Shown here: positions 32,917 through 39,460 of the stretch, piece after piece
Layout of the letters: the number at the start of each line of letters is the position of its first letter
Position numbering within the stretch: the first letter of the stretch is position 1
Origin: RGIG9115 sp045648165
GTDB taxonomy: Bacteria > Bacillota > Clostridia > UBA1381
NCBI GenBank assembly: GCA_045648165.1
Contig: JAZRNL010000043.1
Span: 1-39,460 of the forward strand
Length of the DNA stretch: 39,460 nucleotides
Reading direction: 5' to 3'
Notes under the pieces: model-generated
Databases searched by the model: none
What the model saw: the letters and a program-made list of their open reading frames with translations, nothing else
Told to the model about the DNA's origin: nothing
Made by a program: the position numbers and the translations under genes

Positions 32917-32931
32917 GCCCCCTAAGGGGGC
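32917..32931 (+). repeat. Short GC-rich stem-loop after the MFS gene
   Basis: GCCCCC (32917-32922) pairs with GGGGGC (32926-32931) around a three-base TAA loop. No U run follows, so it is not a typical terminator. It may protect the 3' end of the MFS message or pause polymerase. Confidence 0.5.
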
Positions 32932-32951
32932 AGTTGCTATGAAAAAAAGAT

Positions 32952-33003
32952 TTCCGGTCTTTTGAATTTCCTTCACTTTGGGAGGTAATTCAAAATTCCG
33001 GAA
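32952..33003 (+). promoter_or_regulatory. Long stem-loop in the rnc leader, candidate RNase III site
   Basis: TTCCGG (32952-32957) pairs with CCGGAA (32998-33003), TTTTGAATT (32960-32968) with AATTCAAAA (32987-32995), and CCTTC (32970-32974) with GGAGG (32981-32985, one G-U). They are separated by a TC/TT internal loop and one T/T mismatch. The result is a stem of about 22 layers with a six-base loop, ending 20 bases before the rnc start. No U run follows. Cleavage by the encoded RNase III, as in the E. coli rnc leader, is inferred. Confidence 0.6.
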
Positions 33004-33023
33004 GTAAATAATGAGGTGTTAGT

Positions 33024-33713
33024 ATGGATAACCTTAAATTGATTTACGAAAAAATCGGATACGAATTTTCTGACCCCGGGCTTTTACAAAATGCCCTCAC
33101 TCACAGTTCTTATGCAAATGAGCATGGATGCAGTGATAATGAGAGGCTTGAATTTCTCGGCGATTCTGTGCTCAGCGTTATTATAAGTGATAAGCTTTTC
33201 GGGCTTTACGGTAACACAAATGAGGGGATTTTGTCAAAGATGAGAGCGCGACTTGTTTGTGAGCAATCTCTTGAAGATATTGCACGAAAGATTTCTCTTG
33301 GCGAGCTAATTTTTCTTGGAAAAGGTGAAGAAAGAACAGGGGGAAGAACAAGAGCCTCCGTTATTTCAGATGCATTTGAAGCACTTATTGCCGCTATTTA
33401 TCTTGACAGTAATCTTGATATTGCCAGGGAATGGGTTCTTAACCTTATGAATAATGAAATAAAAAAAATTGGTAACGACAGATACTTCGGAGATTTTAAA
33501 ACCCAGCTTCAGGAAATCCTTCAAAGCAAGGGTAAGCCAAGAGCTGAATACGTTGTTATAAGCGAAACAGGTAAAGAGCATATGAAGGAATTTTCGGTTT
33601 CTGCAATCCTTAATGGGAAAGAAATCGGAAGGGGCTCAGGTACCAGTAAAAAAGAAGCCGAACAGAAAGCCGCTAAAGCCGCGGTCAACAGGTTAGCAAA
33701 TGAAGCATTATAA
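33024..33713 (+). CDS. rnc: Ribonuclease III
   Basis: Cuts double-stranded RNA in rRNA precursors and mRNAs. The 229-residue protein has the catalytic signature NERLEFLGDSVLSVIIS (about 39-55), the second acidic cluster in SDAFEALIAAIYLD, and a C-terminal double-stranded RNA-binding domain (about 155-226; DFKTQLQEILQSKGK, GSGTSKKEAEQKAAKAA). GAGGTG precedes the ATG. The 3' end overlaps the radical SAM gene by 14 bases. The rnc-smc-ftsY cluster is standard in Firmicutes; here a radical SAM gene is inserted. Confidence 0.97.
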   Translation: MDNLKLIYEKIGYEFSDPGLLQNALTHSSYANEHGCSDNERLEFLGDSVLSVIISDKLFGLYGNTNEGILSKMRARLVCEQSLEDIARKISLGELIFLGKGEERTGGRTRASVISDAFEALIAAIYLDSNLDIAREWVLNLMNNEIKKIGNDRYFGDFKTQLQEILQSKGKPRAEYVVISETGKEHMKEFSVSAILNGKEIGRGSGTSKKEAEQKAAKAAVNRLANEAL

Positions 33714-34701
33714 TATACCGGTTTTTGTGCCTCATCTGGGATGCCCTCACGACTGTGTGTTTTGCAGTCAGAAAAAAATAACTGGCGTAAACGACGGGAT
33801 GACTCCTGAAAAGGCAAGAGCCGAAATCGAAAGATACTTGAGGGAAGTGAACCCCAAGGGATATACAGAAATTGCGTTTTTTGGCGGTAGCTTCACGGCT
33901 ATTGAGGGTAGTGAAAGGCGTGCTCTTCTTAAAGTGGCAAATGAGTATATAAATAAAGGTGATGTTGACGGAATAAGGCTTTCAACAAGGCCCGACTGCA
34001 TATCTTCTGAAATTTTAGATGAGCTTAAGGAGTACGGAGTGACGGCTATTGAGCTTGGCGTTCAGTCTATGGACGACGATGTTCTTACCAGAAGTGGAAG
34101 AGGTCATTTGTCGATGGATGTAAGAGATGCTGTGGAACTTATACGAAAATACCCCTTTGAACTCGGGCTCCAGATGATGACGGGGTTACCTGGGGATACA
34201 TATGAAAAATCATTGAAAACAGCCCGTGAAATAGCAGACCTTAAACCTGATACAGTGCGTGTATATCCCACATTGGTAATACGTGATACTGCCCTTTGTA
34301 CAATGCTTGAAAACGGATTGTACACACCATTTAGTCTTGAAGAAACTGTAGAGCTTCTTGCAGATATAAAACAAATCTTTGATGCCGAAGGTGTTCGCAT
34401 TATAAGAATGGGTCTGCAAACTACGGACGAAATTTCGCCGGGTGCGGCAGTTGTGGCAGGTCCGTATCATGCTGCAATAGGGGAGCTTGCAGAAAATAGG
34501 ATTTTTTATAAAAAGCTATTGCACATCTTGGACGGATATCCGGAGGATGAGGCAAAGGTTTTGTGTAATCCGTCAGACATTTCAAAGGTTATAGGACATA
34601 AGCGCTCTAATGCGCAGAAGATATACAAAGAGTATAAGATAAAAATAAAGCTTTTCCCCGATAGAAATATTCCTGAGGGGGAGCTTGGATTATTGAGGTG
34701 A
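33700..34701 (+). CDS. Elp3-like radical SAM protein
   Basis: A 333-residue radical SAM protein with the cluster motif C15-PHD-C19-VF-C22 near the N-terminus. FFGGSFTAIEG and LSTRPDCI, GVQSMDDDVL and the later GLQMMTGLPGDT match the radical SAM half of the Elp3 family, but no acetyltransferase domain follows. It resembles the stand-alone bacterial proteins commonly placed between rnc and smc in Clostridia. A tRNA modification role is suggested by the family name only; the substrate is unknown. It overlaps rnc by 14 bases, and its own ribosome site is hidden in that gene. Confidence 0.85.
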   Translation: MKHYNIPVFVPHLGCPHDCVFCSQKKITGVNDGMTPEKARAEIERYLREVNPKGYTEIAFFGGSFTAIEGSERRALLKVANEYINKGDVDGIRLSTRPDCISSEILDELKEYGVTAIELGVQSMDDDVLTRSGRGHLSMDVRDAVELIRKYPFELGLQMMTGLPGDTYEKSLKTAREIADLKPDTVRVYPTLVIRDTALCTMLENGLYTPFSLEETVELLADIKQIFDAEGVRIIRMGLQTTDEISPGAAVVAGPYHAAIGELAENRIFYKKLLHILDGYPEDEAKVLCNPSDISKVIGHKRSNAQKIYKEYKIKIKLFPDRNIPEGELGLLR

Positions 34702-34707
34702 AAACCA

Positions 34708-37700
34708 GTGTTTTTAAAAAGATTGGAGTTGCAGGGATTTAAGTCCTTTGCTGATAAAACAGTTCTTGATTTCGGAAACGGAGTAACCTCTGTTGTAGGC
34801 CCCAACGGCAGTGGTAAAAGTAATATTTCTGATGCCATTAGATGGGTTATGGGTGAAATGAGTGCCAAGTCACTCCGTGGTTCTAACATGCAGGATGTTA
34901 TTTTTGCGGGGACAGAAAAAAGAAAACCCTTGAATTATGCCGAGGTAAGCCTTGTTCTTGACAACACAGACCGTATTTTTAATGTAGATTATAATGAGGT
35001 TATAGTAACAAGACGTGTTTTCCGATCCGGTGAAACTGCATATCAGATAAACCGGGCAAATTGCCGTCTTAAGGATATTCACGAGCTTTTTATGGATACA
35101 GGTCTCGGACGTGACGGCTATTCTATAATCGGTCAGGGAAGCGTTGCCCAGATTCTTTCAACAAAGGCAGAAGACAGACGAAACCTTTTTGAAGAAGCGG
35201 CAGGCGTTTCAAAGTATAAATACAAAAAAGAAGAATCTTCAAGAAAGCTTCTCCAGGTTGAAGATAACCTTGTGCGAATAGGCGATATCACAACAGAGCT
35301 TGAAGGCCAATTAACACCTCTTAAAAACCAATCGGAAAAAGCAAGAAAGTATCTCCTTTTGTATGATGAATTCAAGCTTCTCGATATTAATCTTTCTATG
35401 CTCATTTTTAATCGTAACGAAGAGCAGACGGCAGAGGTTAACAAAAATGCAGAGCTTGTAAAAGGCGAAATTGAAGAAATCCGTGAGCAGGAAAGCGAAA
35501 CAGAGGAGGCCATTTCATCATGTTACGAAGAAAATGGAAAGCTTGAAGAAGAACAGTCTGCAAAGAATGAGCAACTTGTACAGAATAATGCCTCAATTAT
35601 GGAGTGCAGAAACGAAGCTGTAATTGCAGAGAATACTGTAAAAAACAACCTTGAGATGGCAGAACGCCTAAAAGCAGAAATTAAATTTGCCAAAGAAAAA
35701 AGCGAGCAGTGCAAGAAAAATGCCGCACTGGTTGCAGAAGAAACCGAAAGCAAAAAATTGGAGCTCATTTCTCTCGGCGAAGAACTGTCAGGAGCCCAGA
35801 CGGGGGAAAAAGGAATAAACGAGGAAATTTCAAAAACAGAGAAAGAGATTTTTGAATGTCAGAATAAAGCGGCTCAGTATTTGAGCGAAGCGTCATCACA
35901 AAAGGCAAAAATCAGTGGTATTGAGGCTTTAAGAGCAAGCTATCTTGCAAGGCGTGAAGCTATACAAACCGAACAGGAAAGCCTACGTCAAAACATGGAG
36001 AACACCAGAAGCGAGGTATCACAACTTCGTGAGCAGAGAGAAAGTTTGCTCGAAAAAGATGCACGTCTTGGTGAACTGGTTACAAAGCATAATGCCTCAC
36101 TTTTTGAAAAGAGAGAAGAAGTCCGGCAGCTTACCGAAGAGCAAAACGGAGCACAGATTGAATACCGTTCAAAAACTTCAAAAAAGCGAATCCTGGAGGA
36201 TATGGAAAACGAATACGAAGGCTATGCAAAGAGTGTAAAAGCAGTTCTCCGTTCAGACGATATGAAAAAATATGCTCTTTACGGAACGGTTGCCGGCCTT
36301 GTTGAAGCGGACAAAAAATATGCAGTGGCAATAGAAACAGCTCTCGGCTCATCATCCCAGAATATAATTACCGAAACTGAAGAAGATGCTAAGGCGGCGA
36401 TTGAGTTTTTGCGCCGCACAAACGCAGGACGTGCTACATTCCTGCCTATTTCCTCTGTGAAGGGCAGAACTATTGAAAATATTAACGAGGTAAAGGTTTT
36501 AAGCGGTTTTATAGGTCTTGGGTCAGACCTTGTAAAATATAATTCTAAGTATGACGGAATAATGAAGTCACTTCTTGGCAGGGTAGTAGTTGTTGATAAT
36601 ATGGATAATGCTATCAGTATGGCAAAGAAGTTTTCATACAAGTTCCGTATAGTAACCCTCTTGGGCGATACTTTGAATGCAGGTGGCTCAATGTCGGGCG
36701 GAAGTACAGGTAAAACAGGTGGCTTTTTATCTCGTGCCGCAGAGATTAAAGCTCTCCATAGCGAAATTGCAGAGCTTGAGCGTACTATGAAGCTCCGTCT
36801 TGAAAAGATCGAGGAAGAAAACAGGCAGATAGACTCAATGAAGGAACGCCTTGACTCCTACCTCCAAATGAAGCGCGAGTATGAAAACGACATTATAAAA
36901 ACCGACGAAGCTCTGAAACGCCTTGGTGAGGCGATTGATAACAGAAGCGGTGCCGAAGGCGGATTTGAAGCAGAGCTTTCCGATCTTGAAGAAAAAATCG
37001 CGAAATCTGGGGAAGAAATCGCAATTGCCCTCTCCCAGGTCAGAAGCTTTGAAAATAAAGAAAAAGAAGCGAGGGAAGAGGCAGAGCGGCTTGAAGAGAA
37101 AAAGTCCGAGCTTCAGGAAAAGAAAGAACAGTCAGCTTCCGATAATATGGATATCACTCTTAAGCTTACAAATGTAAGGCGTGATATTGACGAGCTTATG
37201 AGACGCCACGAGGAACTCCTTGGAGAGGCAGAGCGTGCTATCGATGAAGCAGAACGTAAAAATGCTGATATTGAAAATATTATGTTAACTAACGACACTC
37301 TTCGTGCTTCCGTTGAGGAAAAGCTTCAGAATGCGAAATCCCTTGAAGACGAGGGTGAAAAAATAAAGCTTCGTCTTGAAGAACTTGTGAAGTTAAAAGA
37401 GCGTGTGGTGGCAAGGCTTAAAGAAATTCAAAGCTCAAATAAAGAGCTTACCGACAGGCTTATTACACTTCAGCAGGAGCTTTCAAGAATAGAAGCGAAG
37501 CAAGAAAAGCTTGCATCAGAGAGAGAAAATATAGTAAATCGTTTGTGGGATGAGTATGAGCTTACTATATCCGATGCGGAAGAGAGATTTGTTCAGCCTG
37601 AAAATGAGAAAGAGGATACGGCCCGTCTTGCAGAACTTAAGGGTAAAATCAAAGCTCTTGGTCACGTTAATATGGACGCTATCGAAGAATATAAATCAGT

Positions 37701-38274
37701 GTCGGAAAGATACGAATTTCTGTCAAAGCAGAAAACTGACCTTGAAGAGTCAAAGAAGAACCTTGAAAAGATTATAGAATCTATGGAAGAGCTTATGAAG
37801 GAGCACTTTACAGACCAGTTTTCAGCTATAAGTGAAAGCTTTGCTTACGTGTTCAAGGAACTCTTTGGCGGCGGTAAGGGTAAGCTTTATCTCAGCGATC
37901 CCGACAACGTTCTGGAAAGCGGTATAGAAATCGAAGTCCAGCTCCCGGGCAAAGGACTTCAGAACATTAACCTTTATTCAGGCGGTGAAAAATCATTTAT
38001 AGCAATTGCACTTTTGTTTGCAATTTTAAGAGTTAAGCCCGCACCTTTCTGCATTCTTGACGAAATAGATGCGGCTCTTGATGATGTAAATGTATCAAGA
38101 TTTGCAACGTACCTCAAAAACTATCTTGACCAGTCCCAGTTCATAGTTATAACTCACAGACGAGGCACTATGGAAGCTGCAAACATACTATATGGTGTAA
38201 CAATGCAGGAAAAGGGTGTGTCTAAACTTCTTTCACTTCATATGGACGACGTGGATGAAACAATGGCAAATTAA
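34708..38274 (+). CDS. smc: Chromosome segregation protein SMC
   Basis: A 1188-residue condensin ATPase that organises and segregates the chromosome with ScpA/ScpB. The N-terminal head has FKSFADKT and Walker A GPNGSGKSNISDAIRW (from about 32). Long coiled coils (about 170-505 and 670-1000) flank the hinge (about 515-665, ending GGSMSGGSTGKTGG). The C-terminal head has the signature YSGGEKS (about 1089-1095) and Walker B FCILDEIDAALDD (about 1113-1125). The start is a GTG at 34708 preceded by GAGGTG. The signature motif reads YSGGEKSFIA where LSGGEKALTA is common, a mild variation also seen in relatives. Confidence 0.97.
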   Translation: MFLKRLELQGFKSFADKTVLDFGNGVTSVVGPNGSGKSNISDAIRWVMGEMSAKSLRGSNMQDVIFAGTEKRKPLNYAEVSLVLDNTDRIFNVDYNEVIVTRRVFRSGETAYQINRANCRLKDIHELFMDTGLGRDGYSIIGQGSVAQILSTKAEDRRNLFEEAAGVSKYKYKKEESSRKLLQVEDNLVRIGDITTELEGQLTPLKNQSEKARKYLLLYDEFKLLDINLSMLIFNRNEEQTAEVNKNAELVKGEIEEIREQESETEEAISSCYEENGKLEEEQSAKNEQLVQNNASIMECRNEAVIAENTVKNNLEMAERLKAEIKFAKEKSEQCKKNAALVAEETESKKLELISLGEELSGAQTGEKGINEEISKTEKEIFECQNKAAQYLSEASSQKAKISGIEALRASYLARREAIQTEQESLRQNMENTRSEVSQLREQRESLLEKDARLGELVTKHNASLFEKREEVRQLTEEQNGAQIEYRSKTSKKRILEDMENEYEGYAKSVKAVLRSDDMKKYALYGTVAGLVEADKKYAVAIETALGSSSQNIITETEEDAKAAIEFLRRTNAGRATFLPISSVKGRTIENINEVKVLSGFIGLGSDLVKYNSKYDGIMKSLLGRVVVVDNMDNAISMAKKFSYKFRIVTLLGDTLNAGGSMSGGSTGKTGGFLSRAAEIKALHSEIAELERTMKLRLEKIEEENRQIDSMKERLDSYLQMKREYENDIIKTDEALKRLGEAIDNRSGAEGGFEAELSDLEEKIAKSGEEIAIALSQVRSFENKEKEAREEAERLEEKKSELQEKKEQSASDNMDITLKLTNVRRDIDELMRRHEELLGEAERAIDEAERKNADIENIMLTNDTLRASVEEKLQNAKSLEDEGEKIKLRLEELVKLKERVVARLKEIQSSNKELTDRLITLQQELSRIEAKQEKLASERENIVNRLWDEYELTISDAEERFVQPENEKEDTARLAELKGKIKALGHVNMDAIEEYKSVSERYEFLSKQKTDLEESKKNLEKIIESMEELMKEHFTDQFSAISESFAYVFKELFGGGKGKLYLSDPDNVLESGIEIEVQLPGKGLQNINLYSGGEKSFIAIALLFAILRVKPAPFCILDEIDAALDDVNVSRFATYLKNYLDQSQFIVITHRRGTMEAANILYGVTMQEKGVSKLLSLHMDDVDETMAN

Positions 38275-38290
38275 TTAAAGGAGTAACCTA

Positions 38291-39208
38291 ATGGGATTTT
38301 TTGATAAATTAAGGAGTGGCCTCGGTAAAACAAGAGATGCCATTTCTCAGCAGGTAAACAACGTATTCAAGGCTTTTGTAAAGGTTGACGAAGAACTCTT
38401 TGAAAACCTTGAAGAGGCTCTTATAATGGCGGATCTCGGTGTTGAAACCTCCACATTTATAATTGAAGAGCTTCGTGACCGTGTAAAAACTAAGCGGATT
38501 GAAGACGGAAACGAAGTTAAGGAAGAACTGAAAAATGTAATTTCCGAAATCCTTTGCAGTGTGGATACGTCTATGCACATAGAAACATCACCGTCAGTTG
38601 TACTTGTTATCGGCGTAAACGGTGTGGGGAAAACCACAAGCATTGGAAAGCTTGCCACATACTATAAATCCCGAGGCAAAAAAGTGTTGCTTGCGGCAGC
38701 AGATACCTTCCGTGCAGCCGCTATCGACCAGCTTGACGTATGGGCTGAAAGAGCAGGCTGCGACATTGTAAAGCATAAGGAAAACAGCGACCCTGCGGCG
38801 GTGGTGTTTGATGCATGCAATGCGGCAAAGGCAAGAGGAGCCGACCTTCTCATTTGCGATACCGCAGGAAGATTGCACAACAAAAAAAATCTTATGGCGG
38901 AGCTTGAAAAAATCGGAAGAGTTATCGACCGTGAACTCCCAGGTGCAGATAAAGAAATCTTGCTCGTTCTTGATGCAACGACAGGTCAGAACGCAGTAAG
39001 TCAGGCACAGCTCTTTGGTGAGGTTGCAAAAATAAGCGGCATTATTCTCACAAAGCTTGACGGCACCGCAAAAGGCGGAATCGTGGTTGCAATATCGAAA
39101 GAGCAGGAAATCCCCGTAAAATTTGTTGGAGTAGGCGAGCAGGTAGACGACCTGCAGGTGTTTGACGCTCCGTCTTTCGCTAAAGCTTTGTTTGATGAGG
39201 GGGAATAA
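38291..39208 (+). CDS. ftsY: Signal recognition particle receptor FtsY
   Basis: GTPase that docks the signal recognition particle at the membrane for co-translational insertion. The 305-residue protein has an N domain (about 1-95) and a G domain with G108-VNGVGKTT, DTFRAAAIDQL, DTAGRLHNK and TKLDGTAKGG. The acidic A domain of the E. coli protein is missing; the short N-terminal helix MGFFDKLRSGLGKTR is the likely membrane contact, as usual in Gram-positives. AAAGGAG precedes the ATG, 16 bases after smc. Confidence 0.97.
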   Translation: MGFFDKLRSGLGKTRDAISQQVNNVFKAFVKVDEELFENLEEALIMADLGVETSTFIIEELRDRVKTKRIEDGNEVKEELKNVISEILCSVDTSMHIETSPSVVLVIGVNGVGKTTSIGKLATYYKSRGKKVLLAAADTFRAAAIDQLDVWAERAGCDIVKHKENSDPAAVVFDACNAAKARGADLLICDTAGRLHNKKNLMAELEKIGRVIDRELPGADKEILLVLDATTGQNAVSQAQLFGEVAKISGIILTKLDGTAKGGIVVAISKEQEIPVKFVGVGEQVDDLQVFDAPSFAKALFDEGE

Positions 39209-39226
39209 ACGAAAGGAGCTTTTGGT

Positions 39227-39460
39227 ATGAAGCCGAAATTAGGCGTAATATTTGATTTATTAAAAGACGCCCGTATTAAAGACATACAGGTAGAAAAAAT
39301 GAGCATTTCAAAGCACAGGCGACGGGTGTGGCTTACTTTTGCCGAAAAGCTTGGCACTGATATTGAAAATCTTATAAAAAGCGAACTCAAGAGGATTTAT
39401 TTCCTTGAAGTTAAAATAGATTATATACAGGAAAATTTGGCTGAGGCAGAAGATATATTT
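39227..39460 (+). CDS. polC: Start of a probable PolC-type DNA polymerase III alpha subunit (truncated by the window)
   Basis: An open frame of 78 codons runs off the window edge. It begins KPKLGVIFDLL, then DIQVEKMSISKHRRRVWLTFAEKL, and continues into an alpha/beta region. This order of a short helix followed by a beta strand rich in basic residues resembles the N-terminal domain of Gram-positive PolC, the replicative polymerase with built-in exonuclease. No catalytic motif is inside the window, so the call rests on weak N-terminal resemblance. A strong AAAGGAG site sits seven bases before the ATG, and ftsY ends 18 bases upstream. Confidence 0.5.
   Translation, partial: MKPKLGVIFDLLKDARIKDIQVEKMSISKHRRRVWLTFAEKLGTDIENLIKSELKRIYFLEVKIDYIQENLAEAEDIF

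Noticed and set aside
32917..32931. GC-rich hairpin as the terminator of the MFS gene
   Set aside because: No run of T follows the stem, so it does not meet the pattern of an intrinsic terminator.
32939..32965. Eight-codon frame MKKRFPVF starting before the rnc leader hairpin
   Set aside because: It runs into the stem and could be a leader peptide, but nothing beyond a start codon and a G-run supports it.

Overview
The window looks like chromosomal DNA of an anaerobic, low-GC Gram-positive bacterium of the class Clostridia (Bacillota). Evidence: Shine-Dalgarno sequences of the AAGGAGG type before nearly every gene, sigma-A-like promoters with 17-base spacers, the remA-gmk-rpoZ-priA-def-fmt-rsmB-rlmN-prpC-prkC-rsgA-rpe-thiN order typical of Firmicutes, an oxygen-detoxifying flavodiiron protein next to rubredoxin, and an SLH-anchored surface protein. 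The genus cannot be fixed from the sequence alone.

Layout. 1-870: 3' end of a tRNA with its terminator, a decayed minus-strand coding remnant, a tRNA-Arg(CCT) gene on the minus strand with its own promoter and terminator, then a strong promoter. 871-13569: one tightly packed housekeeping operon (yicC, remA, gmk, rpoZ, priA, def, fmt, a zinc metallopeptidase, rsmB, rlmN, prpC, prkC, rsgA) covering RNA turnover, nucleotide supply, transcription, replication restart, N-terminal formyl metabolism, rRNA modification and Ser/Thr phosphosignalling. 13638-14880: an ECF sigma factor and a membrane anti-sigma-like partner, placed between rsgA and rpe. 14893-16145: rpe and thiN. 16298-18415: flavodiiron protein, a 52-residue rubredoxin and a ZIP metal transporter. 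18476-20464: a secreted adhesin-like protein with SLH repeats.

20508-27105: a compact divergent cell-surface glycan locus. The minus arm encodes a DegT-like PLP enzyme, an initiating phosphoglycosyl transferase and an ATP-grasp ligase. The plus arm, from a perfect TTGACA-N17-TATAAT promoter, encodes a FemAB/GNAT-like transferase, a glycosyltransferase and a membrane acyltransferase. No flippase or polymerase is present, so the likely product is a short decorated lipid-linked saccharide. 27106-27297 holds two terminators and an unexplained segment between them. 27298-28467 is an iron alcohol dehydrogenase. A 160-bp MITE-like inverted-repeat element follows and touches the stop codon of tmcAL.

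28667-39460: tmcAL (minus), then the cysteine desulfurase/IscU-type scaffold pair, an MFS transporter, and the rnc - Elp3-like radical SAM - smc - ftsY cluster, ending in the start of a probable polC. A 52-base stem-loop lies just before rnc and resembles an RNase III substrate.

Most of the window is ordinary core genome. The points that deserve a second look are the glycan locus, the rnc leader hairpin, the MITE-like element, the dual-terminator leader of the alcohol dehydrogenase, the cysteine-rich tail on the IscU-type scaffold, and the decayed remnant beside the first tRNA.
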